Assembly: GCF_030380735.1 (NCBI RefSeq)
Contig: NZ_JAUDRZ010000011.1
Location: 124,001 to 188,000 of the forward strand
DNA from: Rhizobium sp. S152
GTDB taxonomy: Bacteria; Pseudomonadota; Alphaproteobacteria; Rhizobiales; Rhizobiaceae
Reading direction: 5' to 3'
Length of the DNA stretch: 64,000 bases
The notes under the pieces were generated by a model. That model did not search any database and was not told where the DNA came from. It worked only from the letters and a program-made list of their open reading frames with translations. The translations under genes were made by a program, and so were the position numbers. Position 1 is the stretch's first letter. Each line of letters begins with the position of its first letter. Below are positions 33,784 to 44,079 of the stretch, one piece after another.

Positions 33784-34563
33784 TTAGACCCGGCGCTCGA
33801 CCATCATCTTCTTGATTTCGGCGATCGCCTTGGCAGGGTTCAGCCCCTTGGGGCAGGTCTGCGCGCAGTTCATGATCGTGTGGCAGCGATAGAGGCGGAA
33901 CGGATCCTCGAGATTGTCGAGGCGTTCGCCGGTCGCTTCGTCGCGGCTATCGATCAGCCAGCGATAGGCCTGCAGCAGCACGGCCGGGCCGAGGTAACGG
34001 TCGCCGTTCCACCAGTAGCTCGGACAGGAGGTCGAGCAGCAGGCGCACAGGATGCACTCGTAGAGGCCGTCAAGCTTCTGGCGGTCGTCATGGCTCTGCT
34101 TCCACTCCTTGGCCGGCGTCGGCGACACCGTCTTCAGCCAGGGCTCGATCGAGCGGTGCTGGGCGTAGAAGTTTGTGAGATCAGGCACCAGGTCCTTGAC
34201 CACAGGCATGTGCGGCAGCGGATAGATCTTCACCGAACCCTTGATGTCGTCGAGACCCTTGGTGCAGGCGAGCGTATTCGTGCCGTCGATGTTCATCGCG
34301 CAGGAACCGCAGATGCCCTCGCGACAGGAACGGCGCAGCGTCAGCGTCGGGTCGATCTTGTTCTTGATGTAGAGCAGACCGTCGAGCACCATCGGCCCGC
34401 AATCGTCGACATCGATGTAGAACGTGTCGATCGACGGGTTCTGGCCATCGTCAGGGCTCCAGCGATAGACGCGGAATTCGCGCGTATTGGTCGCGCCCGC
34501 GGGCTTCGGCCAGGTCTTGCCTTCGCGGATCTGGGAGTTCTTGGGGAGTGCGAGTTCAACCAT
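33784..34563 (-). CDS. sdhB: Succinate dehydrogenase iron-sulfur subunit
   Basis: Electron-transfer subunit of complex II. From the ATG at 34563 ([10 protein letters not shown]) 259 residues. [2Fe-2S] ligands Cys80, 85, 88, 100; 4Fe-4S Cys170, 173, 176 and 237; 3Fe-4S Cys180, 227 and 233. The start lies inside the 3' end of the vapC-like gene (8-bp overlap), so sdhB translation may be coupled to the toxin gene. Last gene of the sdh operon. Confidence 0.96.
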   Translation of the reverse strand: MVELALPKNSQIREGKTWPKPAGATNTREFRVYRWSPDDGQNPSIDTFYIDVDDCGPMVLDGLLYIKNKIDPTLTLRRSCREGICGSCAMNIDGTNTLACTKGLDDIKGSVKIYPLPHMPVVKDLVPDLTNFYAQHRSIEPWLKTVSPTPAKEWKQSHDDRQKLDGLYECILCACCSTSCPSYWWNGDRYLGPAVLLQAYRWLIDSRDEATGERLDNLEDPFRLYRCHTIMNCAQTCPKGLNPAKAIAEIKKMMVERRV

Positions 34564-35014
34564 TTTTGTTTTCCTGTTCAGAAACGAACAACGCATGCGC
34601 CGCTTCAAGGGTCCGTATCCGGCCACCCTCGCCGGCAGCATGTGCCTTGGTTAGAAATTTGACGTCTGACGTCACGAGAAAGCTGTCATCCGTCGATAGT
34701 GTTGCCGCGAGATACATGCAGTCATAGACGGAGTGGTCGAGCTTGCGGGACAGAGCGAAACCTGACTTGACTAGAGCCTGAGACGGCAGAACGACGTCGA
34801 TGCTGTGATCCAGTGTCGTCAGTCCGTCCACGGCTTGTTGAGGCGTAATCTGCCCAAGCCGCACCTTGCGCTGCAGGACATTGGCGACCTCTGCGAAGAT
34901 CAGATCCGGAGCGACCCTCCGTACCGAACTGCCAAGCAGAAAATCGGCGTCAACATGTTCCGGCTCCGGCACGAACCATGCGATCGCAGCCGATGCATCG
35001 ACGACGTAGATCAA
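34556..35014 (-). CDS. vapC: VapC/FitB-like PIN-domain toxin within the sdh operon
   Basis: 152-residue PIN-domain ribonuclease. The four acidic residues of the active site are present: Asp6 (VVDASAA), Glu42 (FAEVAN), Asp98 (VYDCMYLA) and Asp117 (TSDVKF), so it is probably active. It overlaps its antitoxin gene by four bases (ATGA) and sdhB by eight. Targets are usually tRNA or rRNA; none can be inferred here. Confidence 0.9.
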   Translation of the reverse strand: MIYVVDASAAIAWFVPEPEHVDADFLLGSSVRRVAPDLIFAEVANVLQRKVRLGQITPQQAVDGLTTLDHSIDVVLPSQALVKSGFALSRKLDHSVYDCMYLAATLSTDDSFLVTSDVKFLTKAHAAGEGGRIRTLEAAHALFVSEQENKNG

Positions 35015-35250
35015 CGATTTCGATCCTCTCGCAGCATCTCGACAGCACTCGTCTGCTCGACGCCTTTCGGCGTCATAGCTCGAATTCTGGCAGCAATCGC
35101 CGGGAGGTCGTCGCGTCGAGGCCGAGCCGGAACCGCTGCCTGCAGCAGCGCCTCCACCTCTTCCTCGACGGAGCGGTTGTTGAGCCGCGCCCGATCGGAA
35201 ATACGCGTCAGCAGCTCTTCGTCCGCGATCCTGATACGCATCTCACCCAT
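35011..35250 (-). CDS. vapB: VapB/FitA-like ribbon-helix-helix antitoxin
   Basis: 79 residues. N-terminal ribbon-helix-helix MRIRIADEELLTRISDRARLNNRSVEEEVEALLQAA is the FitA/Arc type DNA-binding domain; the C-terminal tail ([17 protein letters not shown]) is the probable toxin-neutralising part. Complexes of this kind bind operators upstream of themselves and autoregulate. It lies 48 bp after sdhA and is coupled to vapC. Confidence 0.87.
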   Translation of the reverse strand: MGEMRIRIADEELLTRISDRARLNNRSVEEEVEALLQAAVPARPRRDDLPAIAARIRAMTPKGVEQTSAVEMLREDRNR

Positions 35251-35298
35251 GACAGTGCCTCCGGTGACGACCTTTCCTCTATTCTCTCACAATCCTCA

Positions 35299-37155
35299 TC
35301 AGTACACACGCGCCTTGGGCGCGATCTTCTGCGGATCGATGCCCTCTGCGATGAGCTCGGTATGCACAGGGCGGTAGTCGAGCTTGACGTCGCCGGCATC
35401 GTTGACCCAGGCCAGCGTATGCTTGCGCCAGTTGACGTCGTCGCGGCCGGCGAATGCGCCTTCCGTGTAGTCCTCGCGGGCGTGCGAACCACGGCTCTCC
35501 TTGCGCGCTTCGGCGCCGTAGATCGTCGTGATGGCGTTGGCCATCAGGTTCTGCAGTTCCAGAGTTTCGACAAGATCCGAGTTCCAGATCATCGAGCGGT
35601 CGGTGACCTTGATGTCGCGCATTTCCTGCCAGATGGCCGAGATGCGCTTGCAGCCCGATTCCAGCGATTCCTGCGTGCGGAACACGGCGGCGTCTTCCTG
35701 CATGGCGCGCTGCATCTTCTCGCGAAGATTGGCCGTCGGCGTGCTGCCGGAGGCGTGACGCAGGCCGTCGAAGCGATCCATGATCTTGTCGCAGGCAGCG
35801 ACGTTCAGATGCGGGATCGGCTCGTTGCGGTCGATCACCTCACCGGCGCGGATGGCGGCTGCGCGGCCGAAGACCACGAGGTCGATCAGCGAGTTGGAGC
35901 CGAGGCGGTTGGCGCCGTGCACCGAGGCGCAACCGGCTTCGCCGACGGCCATCAGGCCAGGAATGATTCTTTCAGGGTTGGAGCTGTCGGCGTTCAGCAC
36001 CTCGCCCCAGTAGTTCGTCGGAATGCCGCCCATGTTGTAGTGAACGGTCGGCAGAACCGGGATCGGCTCTCGCGTCACGTCGACGCCGGCAAAGATCTTG
36101 GCGCTCTCGGAAATCCCCGGCAGGCGCTCGTGCAGCACGGCCGGATCGAGATGGTCGAGATGCAGGAAGATATGGTCCTTGTTCTTGCCGACGCCGCGAC
36201 CTTCCCGGATCTCGAGCGTCATGCAGCGCGAGACGACGTCGCGCGAGGCAAGGTCCTTGGCCGACGGCGCGTAGCGTTCCATGAACCGCTCGCCCTCGGA
36301 ATTGACGAGGTATCCGCCTTCGCCGCGCGCACCTTCGGTGATCAGACAGCCGGAGCCGTAGATGCCGGTCGGGTGGAACTGCACGAATTCCATGTCCTGC
36401 AAGGGCAGACCGGCGCGCGCTACCATGCCGCCGCCGTCGCCGGTGCAGGTATGGGCCGAAGTCGCCGAGAAATAGGCGCGACCATAACCGCCGGTCGCCA
36501 GCACTACCATCTTGGCGGCGAAACGATGGATCGTGCCGTCGTCGAGGTTCCAGGCAACGACGCCGGTGCAGCGGCTGCCGTCATCCGACATGATCAGGTC
36601 GAGCGCGAAATACTCGATGAAGAATTCGGCGTTGTTTCTGAGCGATTGGCCATAGAGCGTGTGCAGGATGGCGTGACCGGTACGGTCGGCCACGGCGCAG
36701 GTGCGCTGCACCGGCGGACCTTCGCCATAGTTCTGCATGTGGCCGCCGAACGGCCGCTGGTAGATCTTGCCTTCTTCGTTACGCGAGAAGGGAACGCCAT
36801 AGTGCTCGAGCTCATAGACCGCCTTCGGCGCTTCCATGGTCAGATACTGCATGGCGTCGACGTCGCCGAGCCAGTCGGAGCCCTTGACGGTGTCGTAGAG
36901 GTGCCACTGCCAGCTGTCGGGCGTCATGTTGCGCAGCGAGGCCGCGATGCCGCCCTGGGCGGCGACGGTGTGCGAGCGGGTCGGGAATACCTTGGTGATG
37001 CAGGCCGTCTTGAAACCCTGCTCGGCCATGCCGAGCGTGGCGCGCAGACCGGCGCCGCCGGCGCCGACGACGATCACGTCATAGGAGTGGTCGACGTACT
37101 TGTAGGCTTTCCCGTTCTGGGCGGGCCCATTCTGAGCGGATGAATTCGAAGCCAT
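35299..37155 (-). CDS. sdhA: Succinate dehydrogenase flavoprotein subunit
   Basis: FAD-carrying catalytic subunit oxidising succinate to fumarate. 618 residues. It has a short Asn/Gly-rich leader ([16 protein letters not shown]), FAD GxGxx[12 protein letters not shown], covalent-FAD His62 (SHTVAAQGG), and the substrate-binding [21 protein letters not shown]. Preceded by sdhD with an 8-bp gap. Confidence 0.97.
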   Translation of the reverse strand: MASNSSAQNGPAQNGKAYKYVDHSYDVIVVGAGGAGLRATLGMAEQGFKTACITKVFPTRSHTVAAQGGIAASLRNMTPDSWQWHLYDTVKGSDWLGDVDAMQYLTMEAPKAVYELEHYGVPFSRNEEGKIYQRPFGGHMQNYGEGPPVQRTCAVADRTGHAILHTLYGQSLRNNAEFFIEYFALDLIMSDDGSRCTGVVAWNLDDGTIHRFAAKMVVLATGGYGRAYFSATSAHTCTGDGGGMVARAGLPLQDMEFVQFHPTGIYGSGCLITEGARGEGGYLVNSEGERFMERYAPSAKDLASRDVVSRCMTLEIREGRGVGKNKDHIFLHLDHLDPAVLHERLPGISESAKIFAGVDVTREPIPVLPTVHYNMGGIPTNYWGEVLNADSSNPERIIPGLMAVGEAGCASVHGANRLGSNSLIDLVVFGRAAAIRAGEVIDRNEPIPHLNVAACDKIMDRFDGLRHASGSTPTANLREKMQRAMQEDAAVFRTQESLESGCKRISAIWQEMRDIKVTDRSMIWNSDLVETLELQNLMANAITTIYGAEARKESRGSHAREDYTEGAFAGRDDVNWRKHTLAWVNDAGDVKLDYRPVHTELIAEGIDPQKIAPKARVY

Positions 37156-37163
37156 GATATCAA

Positions 37164-37544
37164 TTATCCTACGAACGCGATCTTCAGGATGGCGAACAGA
37201 CAGAGCCCCGCCATGAAGATCGAAAAGAAGCTGTTCAGCATCAAAAGGCCGAGCTTGGCGACTTCGCCGTGCACGTAGTCCTCGATGATGACCTGCATGC
37301 CGAGCTTCATGTGAATGACGCCGGAGATGACCATCAGCCCCATGATCACCGCGACGAACGGATTCGACAGGGCGTGAACGACCTCGGCGTAGGGCTGGCC
37401 GGCATGGACGATCATGAAGATGATGAAGAAGAGAAACAGCGGTACGTTTGCGACCGCCGTCACGCGCTGGCGCCAGAAATGATCCGTGCCTTCCTTGGCC
37501 GAACCGAGGCCGCGAACCTTACCCAGAGGGGTACGCATATCCAT
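37164..37544 (-). CDS. sdhD: Succinate dehydrogenase membrane anchor subunit
   Basis: 126 residues from the ATG at 37544 ([24 protein letters not shown]), three membrane spans. The haem/quinone-side segment [20 protein letters not shown] and [17 protein letters not shown] are typical of alphaproteobacterial SdhD. Longer upstream reading frames overlap sdhC and were not used. Confidence 0.93.
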   Translation of the reverse strand: MDMRTPLGKVRGLGSAKEGTDHFWRQRVTAVANVPLFLFFIIFMIVHAGQPYAEVVHALSNPFVAVIMGLMVISGVIHMKLGMQVIIEDYVHGEVAKLGLLMLNSFFSIFMAGLCLFAILKIAFVG

Positions 37545-37555
37545 GAAAGCAACCT

Positions 37556-37951
37556 TCAGAAGCGAATGGCGAAGCCGATCACCCAGACCAGGACGGTCAG
37601 ACAGAGCGAGGCGATGACGTTTGCGATGGCGAGCTTGGTGGAGAATTCCTTCCCGAAGCCATGACCCAGGTCCCACATGAAGTGGCGGAAGCCGCCGAGC
37701 ATGTGATGGATCAGCGCCCAGGTGTAGCCGAGCAGGACAAGCTTGCCGATGATGCTGCCGAGCACCCAGTTGGCCCAGTCGTAGGCGCCCTGTCCGGTCG
37801 CGGCCGCGATCAGCCACCAGGCGACCAGCACGGTGCCGAAGTAGAGCGCGCCGCCGGTGATGCGGTGGACGATCGACATGACCATGGTGGGGATTAGTTT
37901 GTAGATTTGCAAATGCGGCGACAGGGGCCGATTACTTGTCGTGTTCGCCAT
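37556..37951 (-). CDS. sdhC: Succinate dehydrogenase cytochrome b556 subunit
   Basis: 131 residues from the ATG at 37951 ([20 protein letters not shown]). Contains the family block [11 protein letters not shown]...SIVHRITGG and the haem-ligand region [17 protein letters not shown]. Three membrane spans. First gene of sdhCDA-vapBC-sdhB. Confidence 0.95.
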   Translation of the reverse strand: MANTTSNRPLSPHLQIYKLIPTMVMSIVHRITGGALYFGTVLVAWWLIAAATGQGAYDWANWVLGSIIGKLVLLGYTWALIHHMLGGFRHFMWDLGHGFGKEFSTKLAIANVIASLCLTVLVWVIGFAIRF

Positions 37952-38265
37952 CAGAACCTCGCGGCGTCTTCTCTTCGCTCCCGAATGTCGGAGCATTCAA
38001 GCCAACCACACGAATGACAAAATTATCTGTGTGCGTTGCATCAATGGGGACGTTTAATCACGGAAACCCCTAACGACAAGTATAATTGCAGTGGCTTGGG
38101 AATTTAATCGATTTGCGTCTTGACGCGTCGAAAAAGATGAGCATCGCCCTCCACTTCGCTACCCCTTCCGGATGATTTTTCAAGCTTCGATGGACAAGCC
38201 GGCGCTTTTGGCGCATTTTTGCGTTAACGCTTTGTTAAGCATTCGGTTTCCGGAGACCAAAGGCC
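37952..38265 (-). promoter_or_regulatory. Divergent intergenic region with candidate sdh promoter
   Basis: 314 bp between sdhC (minus) and a secreted-protein gene (plus). Minus strand: TATACT at 38084-38079, about 128 bases before the sdhC ATG, a good -10; a TTAAAT 17 bp before it is a weak -35. Plus strand near 38215-38245 is AT-rich (GTTAACGCTTTGTTAAGC) and may serve the plus-strand gene. No riboswitch or small gene seen. Confidence 0.4.
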
Positions 38266-38775
38266 ATGGTAAAGACCATCTCGAAACTCGTATCCCTGTC
38301 GCTGGCGGCGCTGGTTGCGCTGCCCGCCATGGCAGGCGATTTCGGCGCCCGGCCCTTCCCCCGCCATCACGGTGGCATCCATTCGGGCAACCACGGTTCG
38401 CCGGTTTTCCGTCCCAATCCCGGCTGGAGCGATTCCCGTATCCGCCTCGCCCAGGGATATAACGGCTTCGGCAATCACCACCGCTGGCGCAATCCGGTCC
38501 TGAAGCGCGTCTCGCCCGCCTACACCCGCGCCGGCGACAGCCGTGCCAACGTCGTCCTCGTCGTCCAGCCGCAACAGACGGGCAACTACGGCAGCATCTA
38601 TGCCGGATCGTCCTACGCCTATGGCGCCGAAGGCGGCACCTATGTCGTCGGCAGCGGCTATGGCGGTTACGAAGCGCGGCGCGAGCAACTCGCACCTAGA
38701 GCCAAGGTCATCGAGGTCACGGAAAAGACCAGCGCCTGCTCCTACGAACAGGGCGTCTGCGTCATCCGCCCCTGA
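38266..38775 (+). CDS. Secreted Gly/Tyr/His-rich protein of unknown function
   Basis: 169 residues. Signal peptide MVKTISKLVSLSLAALVALPAMAG with probable cleavage after AMA. The mature part is rich in Gly, Tyr, Arg and His (for example RHHGGIHSGNHGSP and GSGYGGYEARRE) and ends with a likely disulfide pair in SACSYEQGVCVIRP. No family recognised. Convergent with the methyltransferase gene. Confidence 0.78.
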   Translation: MVKTISKLVSLSLAALVALPAMAGDFGARPFPRHHGGIHSGNHGSPVFRPNPGWSDSRIRLAQGYNGFGNHHRWRNPVLKRVSPAYTRAGDSRANVVLVVQPQQTGNYGSIYAGSSYAYGAEGGTYVVGSGYGGYEARREQLAPRAKVIEVTEKTSACSYEQGVCVIRP

Positions 38776-38784
38776 TAGCGGTCA

Positions 38785-39432
38785 TCAGCCGTCGAAGCGC
38801 CAGACCGTGGTCTTCTTGACCTCGCTGTCCTCGAGCGCCCGCGTCACCGGCACCTCGTAGGCAGCACAGGCGACAAGCCTCTCCTTCGGCAAATAGGCCC
38901 GCCCGGGATCGCCGACGAGTACGGTCACACCTGATGCCGCCAGCCGCTCGAACCACGGCACCAGCGCCGTCGCGAAGTCGCGATCATAGAACACGTCGCC
39001 GGCCAAGAGCACATCGGCGTCGATATCGCCACCGATCAAGTTCTCGCCGGTGAAACCGATCTCGACCCCGTTCAGATCGGCATTGAGCGCCAAGGCGGTC
39101 GCCGTCCACGGATCGATATCGGCGGCGAGCACCTGGATTGCGCCCGCCATTCTCGCCGCGATCGCCACCAGCCCGGAGCCGCTGGCGAAATCGACGACGC
39201 GCTTGCCCAAGACAGTCTCGGGATGATCGAGCACATAGCGCGCCAGCCCCTGCCCGCCTGCCCAGGCGAAAGCCCAGAACGGCGGCGGCAGGCCGATCTC
39301 GGCGAGCTCCTCTTCCGTCTTCAGCCACAGCTCATGCGCTTCCGTCGCCAGATGGAGCCTGATTTCAGGCACATGCGGCGGCGTCATCGGGCTGGTATTG
39401 TCGCGGATGAAGAACGCGGGGTCGGTCTTCAC
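38785..39432 (-). CDS. Class I methyltransferase, ETF-beta lysine methyltransferase-like
   Basis: 215 residues. It resembles the METTL20/ETFBKMT group: PFWAFAWAGGQGLARYVLDHPE, then the SAM motif VVDFASGSGLVAIAARMAG, AADIDPWTATALALN, and DVLLAGDVFYDRDFA in place of the usual post-motif. Members methylate lysines of the electron-transfer flavoprotein beta subunit; an Agrobacterium member has been described. The assignment is by motif recall. Third of a group with EVE and YciI genes. Confidence 0.8.
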   Translation of the reverse strand: MKTDPAFFIRDNTSPMTPPHVPEIRLHLATEAHELWLKTEEELAEIGLPPPFWAFAWAGGQGLARYVLDHPETVLGKRVVDFASGSGLVAIAARMAGAIQVLAADIDPWTATALALNADLNGVEIGFTGENLIGGDIDADVLLAGDVFYDRDFATALVPWFERLAASGVTVLVGDPGRAYLPKERLVACAAYEVPVTRALEDSEVKKTTVWRFDG

Positions 39433-39438
39433 GTGGGA

Positions 39439-39870
39439 TCAGCGCGGCGGGTTGTCGAGGCCGCCCATGCGGCAGACCTCAAGCCATTCCTCGTCGGTCA
39501 CCGGCTGCACGGAAAGCCGCATCGACGTCACCAGCGACATCTTCGACAACTTCTCGCTCGCCTTCACATCCTTCAGCGTCACCGGCTTCGGCATATCGCG
39601 GACGGCGCGGATATCGACACAGTCCCACTTGGGGTCGCCCTTGGCGGTGGAATCGGGATGCGACAGCGCGCAGACCTCGACGATGCCGACGATCTCCAGC
39701 CCGTCATTGGAGTGGTAGAAGAAGCCCTTGTCGCCGATCTGCATCGCACGCATGTTGTTGCGCGCCAGATAGTTGCGAACGCCGGTCCACTCCGTGCCCT
39801 TTTCGCCCGCCGCCTTCTGCTGCTCCCAGGACCAGGCCGACGGTTCGGATTTGTAAAGCCAGTGCGCCAC
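39439..39870 (-). CDS. EVE-domain protein
   Basis: 143 residues covering one EVE domain (PUA-like fold; human THYN1 family). Typical start HWLYKSEPSAWSWEQQ, then WTGVRNYLARNNMRAMQIGDKGFFYHSN and PKWDCVDIRAV. EVE/YTH/ASCH domains bind modified bases in RNA or DNA; the ligand here is not known. It is 6 bp before the methyltransferase gene. Confidence 0.9.
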   Translation of the reverse strand: MAHWLYKSEPSAWSWEQQKAAGEKGTEWTGVRNYLARNNMRAMQIGDKGFFYHSNDGLEIVGIVEVCALSHPDSTAKGDPKWDCVDIRAVRDMPKPVTLKDVKASEKLSKMSLVTSMRLSVQPVTDEEWLEVCRMGGLDNPPR

Positions 39871-39874
39871 TTGC

Positions 39875-40168
39875 TTACGCCTCCGGCTTGTTGAAGACCC
39901 AGTTGAAGGGCTTCACCTCGACGCTCTCGAACAGGCCCGCCTTGGTGTAGGGGTCGCTGTCGGCGATCGCGATGGCGGCCTCGATGCTCTCGGCCTCGAC
40001 GATCACCAGGCTGCCGTTGGGCTTGCCCTCGGCATCGAGAAACGGACCCGCCATCTTCAGCGTGCCGGCTTCGTTGAGCGCGTTGAGGTGGTCGACATGG
40101 GCGGGGCGTGTGTCCATGCGGACGTTGAGATAGCCGGGCTTATCCTTGCAGACGAAAGCAAAAAGCAT
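39875..40168 (-). CDS. YciI-family protein
   Basis: 97 residues, a ferredoxin-like dimeric alpha-beta fold. MLFAFVCKDKPGYLNVRMDTRPAHVDHLNAL and GSLVIVEAESIEAAIAIADSDPYTKAGLF match YciI, with the conserved His (RPAHVDHL) and Asp (DSDP). Role unknown. Between gpsA and the EVE gene. Confidence 0.88.
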   Translation of the reverse strand: MLFAFVCKDKPGYLNVRMDTRPAHVDHLNALNEAGTLKMAGPFLDAEGKPNGSLVIVEAESIEAAIAIADSDPYTKAGLFESVEVKPFNWVFNKPEA

Positions 40169-40177
40169 GTGAGTCTC

Positions 40178-41170
40178 CTATTCGGTCGTGATCGGTCGTG
40201 TCATCAGCTGTTCGATTGCCTCGGAAACGCCGAGCTTGCCATCGATGATCGCGGAAACGGCATCGGTGATCGGCATGCCGACGCCGAGCGACGCCGCCAC
40301 CCTGGCGCAAACTGCCGCCGCGAAGGCACCCTCAACCAGCTCGCCATGCGAAGGATCGACCCGCTCGCCGCGCCCAAGCGCGATGCCGAAACGCAGATTG
40401 CGAGACTGATGGCTGGTCGCTGTCAGCACGAGGTCGCCGAGGCCCGACAGTCCCGGCACCGTATCGGCCTGCCCGCCGCGAGCGGCCACGAAGCGCGACA
40501 TCTCGGCCAGCCCACGGGCGATCAGTGCCGCGCGCGCCGAATCGCCGATGCCGGCGCCCTCGACGATGCCGCAGGCGATCGCCAGCACGTTCTTCAAGGC
40601 GCCGCCCAGCTGCACGCCGATCCGGTCGGAGGACGGATAGAGCCGGAAGGTCCGGCCGGAGATCGCCTGTGCCAGCCGCTCGGCAATCTCGCCGTTCTCG
40701 GCGGCAACCACCATGGCGGTCGGCAGCCCCTTGGCGATATCGGCCGCGAAGCCCGGACCTGAGAGCACCGCGATCGGATGCCCCGGAAGCGCCTGCTGAA
40801 GAAGATCGGTCAGGAGATTGCCGGTGGTCTTCTCCAGCCCCTTGGCGCAGGTAACTGTCACGGCATCCTTAGCCAGATAAGGACCATAATGCCGCGCCGC
40901 ATCCGCCTGTGCCTGCGAGGGCATGGCGAAGAGCACGATGCCGGCATCGCCGATCGCATCCGCCTCGGCCGCAAACTGCAGCGCGTCGGGCAGCGGAATG
41001 CCGGGCAGTGCCGCGTCGTGCAGACGTTCGGCGGCGAGATCGGCCATCAGACCGGGATCCCGGCCGACAAGCGTCACCTTGTGCCGCCCCGTCAGCGCGA
41101 TCACTGATGCCAGTGCCGTTCCGAAGGCGCCGGCGCCGATGACGGCGATCGTTTCGCTTTCTCCACTCAT
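40178..41170 (-). CDS. gpsA: NAD(P)-dependent glycerol-3-phosphate dehydrogenase
   Basis: Makes sn-glycerol-3-phosphate for phospholipid synthesis. 330 residues. N-terminal dinucleotide loop [12 protein letters not shown]; catalytic lysine region [19 protein letters not shown]-like substrate block. Overlaps tsaD by four bases (ATGA). Confidence 0.95.
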   Translation of the reverse strand: MSGESETIAVIGAGAFGTALASVIALTGRHKVTLVGRDPGLMADLAAERLHDAALPGIPLPDALQFAAEADAIGDAGIVLFAMPSQAQADAARHYGPYLAKDAVTVTCAKGLEKTTGNLLTDLLQQALPGHPIAVLSGPGFAADIAKGLPTAMVVAAENGEIAERLAQAISGRTFRLYPSSDRIGVQLGGALKNVLAIACGIVEGAGIGDSARAALIARGLAEMSRFVAARGGQADTVPGLSGLGDLVLTATSHQSRNLRFGIALGRGERVDPSHGELVEGAFAAAVCARVAASLGVGMPITDAVSAIIDGKLGVSEAIEQLMTRPITTE

Positions 41171-42261
41171 GCCTTTGCTCCCCGCTTTCCGAAGCCCAGC
41201 AATGTCTCGGCGCTCGAATCCAGCGGCCAGCGCGAGCGCGGCTGCACGTCGAGGTCATCGGGCACAACGCCCGTTGCCATCCGCTCCAGCCCGGCCCAGG
41301 CGATCATCACGGCATTGTCGGTGCAGAGATGCAAGGGCGGCGCCACGAAGCGGAAACGGTTCTTGTCGCACAGCGCCTGCAGCGTGCCGCGCACGGCGAG
41401 ATTGGCGGCAACGCCGCCCGCCACCACCAGCGCCGGCTGGTCGACATCGGGGTAGAGCGCCTTGAACCGCTCCAGCCCACGCCCGATCCTATCCTTCAGC
41501 GTCCGCGACACGGCATCCTGGAACGAGGCGCAGATATCGGCCACATCCTGGTCGCTCAGCGGCGCGATCTCGGTCGCCGCCTGCCGCACGGCCGTCTTCA
41601 GGCCGGAGAAGGAGAAATTGAGCTTCGCCTCGCCGACCAGTGGTCGCGGAAACTTGAAACGCTGAGGATTGCCCGATTTCGCCGCCCGCTCGACGGCCGG
41701 TCCACCGGGATAAGGCAGGCTCAGGAGCTTCGCCGTCTTGTCGAAGGCCTCGCCAAGCGCATCGTCGATCGTCGTGCCCCAGCGCTCGTAGTCGCCGACG
41801 CCTTTGACCAGGATCAGCTGCGTATGGCCGCCGGAAACGAGCAACATCAGATAGGGAAAGGAAAGCCCATCCGTCAGCCGCGCCGTCAGCGCATGGCCCT
41901 CGAGATGGTTGACCGCATAGAGCGGCTTGCCGGAGGCCTTGGCGATCGCCTTGCCGGTCATCAGCCCGACCAGCAGCCCGCCGATCAGCCCTGGCCCCGA
42001 GGTCGCGGCGATGGCGTCGATGTCGGGCAGCGACACATTGGCGCGTTTCAATGCCTCGTCGATCAGCGTATCCAGCGCCTCGACATGGGCGCGGGCCGCG
42101 ATTTCTGGCACCACCCCGCCATAGGCGCTATGCTCTTCCAGCTGGCTCAGCACCACGTCGGAGCGCACGGTCGGCACGCCCCCGGCATCGCGTTCGACAA
42201 CGGCGGCGGCGGTTTCGTCGCAGCTTGTTTCGATGCCGAGGATGCGCAGAAAGGGAGCCAT
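41167..42261 (-). CDS. tsaD: tRNA N6-threonylcarbamoyladenosine transferase
   Basis: Catalytic subunit for t6A37 formation with TsaB/TsaE. From the ATG at 42261 ([22 protein letters not shown]) 364 residues, the normal size; the in-frame extension to 42588 runs under hemC on the other strand and is rejected. Metal ligands His119 and His123 ([13 protein letters not shown]). The intergenic space to hemC (42262-42328) must hold two divergent promoters. Confidence 0.95.
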   Translation of the reverse strand: MAPFLRILGIETSCDETAAAVVERDAGGVPTVRSDVVLSQLEEHSAYGGVVPEIAARAHVEALDTLIDEALKRANVSLPDIDAIAATSGPGLIGGLLVGLMTGKAIAKASGKPLYAVNHLEGHALTARLTDGLSFPYLMLLVSGGHTQLILVKGVGDYERWGTTIDDALGEAFDKTAKLLSLPYPGGPAVERAAKSGNPQRFKFPRPLVGEAKLNFSFSGLKTAVRQAATEIAPLSDQDVADICASFQDAVSRTLKDRIGRGLERFKALYPDVDQPALVVAGGVAANLAVRGTLQALCDKNRFRFVAPPLHLCTDNAVMIAWAGLERMATGVVPDDLDVQPRSRWPLDSSAETLLGFGKRGAKA

Positions 42262-42328
42262 GGAGCCTGATCGTTGATTGCGATGGGTATGAAACCTGTT
42301 TACGAGAAACTCCGGTAACAACGGATCA

Positions 42329-43264
42329 ATGCGGATGCAAACAAAACCTTTCCGGATCGGCACCAGAGGCAGCCCGCTGGCGCTTGCCCAGGCAAACGAG
42401 GCCCGCGACAGGCTGATGGCCGCCCACGGCCTTCCGGCCGAGATGTTCGAGATTGTCGTGCTCAGTACCAAGGGCGACCGCATCACCGACCGCTCGCTTG
42501 CCGAGATCGGCGGCAAGGGCCTCTTTACCGAGGAGCTCGAACAGCAGCTGACCTCGGGCGATCTCGATATCGCCGTGCATTCCGCCAAGGATATGCCGAC
42601 GACGCTGCCCGAGGGGCTCTGTCTCTCCGCCTACCTGCCGCGCGAAGACATTCGCGATGCTGTCGTAGGCCGCTCCGCTCCGAAACTGATCGACCTGCCG
42701 CATGGCGCCACCGTCGGCTCCTCCTCGCTGCGTCGCCAGGCGCTGATCCGCCGCATGCGCCCGGATATATCAGTCATCACCTTCCGCGGTCTCGTCGAGA
42801 CGCGACTGCGCAAGCTGAATGAAGGCCAGGTCGATGCGACGTTGCTCGCGCTCGCCGGCCTGAAGCGGCTTGGCAAGGTCGACGTCATCACCGACATCCT
42901 CGACGCCGATGCCTTCCCGCCGGCACCCGCGCAGGGCGCCATCGCCATCGAAAGCCGCATCGGCGATGCAACCGTCGACGCGCTGCTGGCGCCGATCAAC
43001 GACGCCTCGACCTTCGACGCCGTCTCCTGCGAACGCGCCTTCCTGGCAGCCCTCGACGGCTCCTGCCGCACCCCGATCGGTGGCTATGCCATCTGCGAGG
43101 GCGACCAGCTGCGCTTCCACGGCCTGATCATCACCCCTGACGGCCGCAGCCAGCACGCCATCACCATCGACGGCAACCGTCGCGATGCATCGGCCCTCGG
43201 CACCCGTGCCGGGCAGGACATCCGCGCCCGCGCCGGCAGCGCCTTCTTCGAAGACTGGAGCTGA
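42329..43264 (+). CDS. hemC: Hydroxymethylbilane synthase
   Basis: Polymerises four porphobilinogens into hydroxymethylbilane. 311 residues. N-terminal [15 protein letters not shown], and the cysteine that carries the dipyrromethane cofactor, Cys246 ([11 protein letters not shown]). A second Met at 42335 is an alternative start. First gene of hemC-hemD-mic60-hemY. Confidence 0.96.
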   Translation: MRMQTKPFRIGTRGSPLALAQANEARDRLMAAHGLPAEMFEIVVLSTKGDRITDRSLAEIGGKGLFTEELEQQLTSGDLDIAVHSAKDMPTTLPEGLCLSAYLPREDIRDAVVGRSAPKLIDLPHGATVGSSSLRRQALIRRMRPDISVITFRGLVETRLRKLNEGQVDATLLALAGLKRLGKVDVITDILDADAFPPAPAQGAIAIESRIGDATVDALLAPINDASTFDAVSCERAFLAALDGSCRTPIGGYAICEGDQLRFHGLIITPDGRSQHAITIDGNRRDASALGTRAGQDIRARAGSAFFEDWS

Positions 43265-43270
43265 GGCACG

Positions 43271-43990
43271 ATGCGCGTGCTCGTGACCCGTCCCCTCAAA
43301 TCCGCCGAGCGTACCGCGGGGCGGCTTCGGGAGATGGGGCACGAGCCACTGCTGCTGCCGCTGGCCGAACCGAAACACGAGACGGCGCGGGCACTGCAGG
43401 CAATGGCTGAAACCGACGGCGCCATCGCCATGACCAGCGCCGAGGCGGTCCGAACATTTCACGGCCACACCGATGATCTTGCCCCGCATCTCGACCGCCC
43501 GCTCTTCGCCGTCGGCGAGGCAACGGCCGAGGAAGCCACGGCCGCCGGTTTCCGCCGCGTCACGGCATCCTCCGGCAACGGCCGCGATCTTGCCGAGCAG
43601 ATTGCCGGCCACGGTTTCGACCGCGCGCTCTATCTCGCCGGCGCCCCCCGCGCCGCGACCTTCGAGCACCGCGCCGATGAGCTTGGCCTGCGCCTCACCG
43701 TCGTCGAAGCCTACGCCATGCGACCGCTCGCCATCTCCGCGTCGACGATCCGCGACCTTTTCGCCCGCCGTTCGCCTGAGATCGTCCTCTTCTATTCCCG
43801 GCAGACGGCGCAGTGGTTCTTCGATCAGCCCGAGATCGCCGCGCATCTCGATCGGCTGGCGAACACGAGGCTGCTCGCGCTTGCCGAGCCGGTCGCCGCC
43901 GCCGTACCTAAGGCACTGCGTAAAAATATCGTGATCGCCGCGATGCCGGACGAACAGAGCCTTTTGTCGCTGCTCCAGATCGCCCATTAG
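43271..43990 (+). CDS. hemD: Uroporphyrinogen-III synthase
   Basis: Closes hydroxymethylbilane to uroporphyrinogen III with D-ring inversion. 239 residues; the family is poorly conserved. It starts MRVLVTRPLKSAERTAGRLREMGHEPLLLPL, with the typical two-domain layout and a C-terminal VIAAMPDEQSLLSLL. 6-bp gap after hemC. Confidence 0.92.
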   Translation: MRVLVTRPLKSAERTAGRLREMGHEPLLLPLAEPKHETARALQAMAETDGAIAMTSAEAVRTFHGHTDDLAPHLDRPLFAVGEATAEEATAAGFRRVTASSGNGRDLAEQIAGHGFDRALYLAGAPRAATFEHRADELGLRLTVVEAYAMRPLAISASTIRDLFARRSPEIVLFYSRQTAQWFFDQPEIAAHLDRLANTRLLALAEPVAAAVPKALRKNIVIAAMPDEQSLLSLLQIAH

Positions 43991-44079
43991 GTCTCCAGGC
44001 GCCCAAATTTTATCTAACCTCTTTCCTTAACTGGCATCACTGACTAGTTTCGTTGCAATGCATGAAATACGAGGATCTC

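Noticed and set aside
42262..42588. In-frame N-terminal extension of tsaD
   Set aside because: It would run antisense under hemC; the ATG at 42261 gives the normal TsaD start and length.
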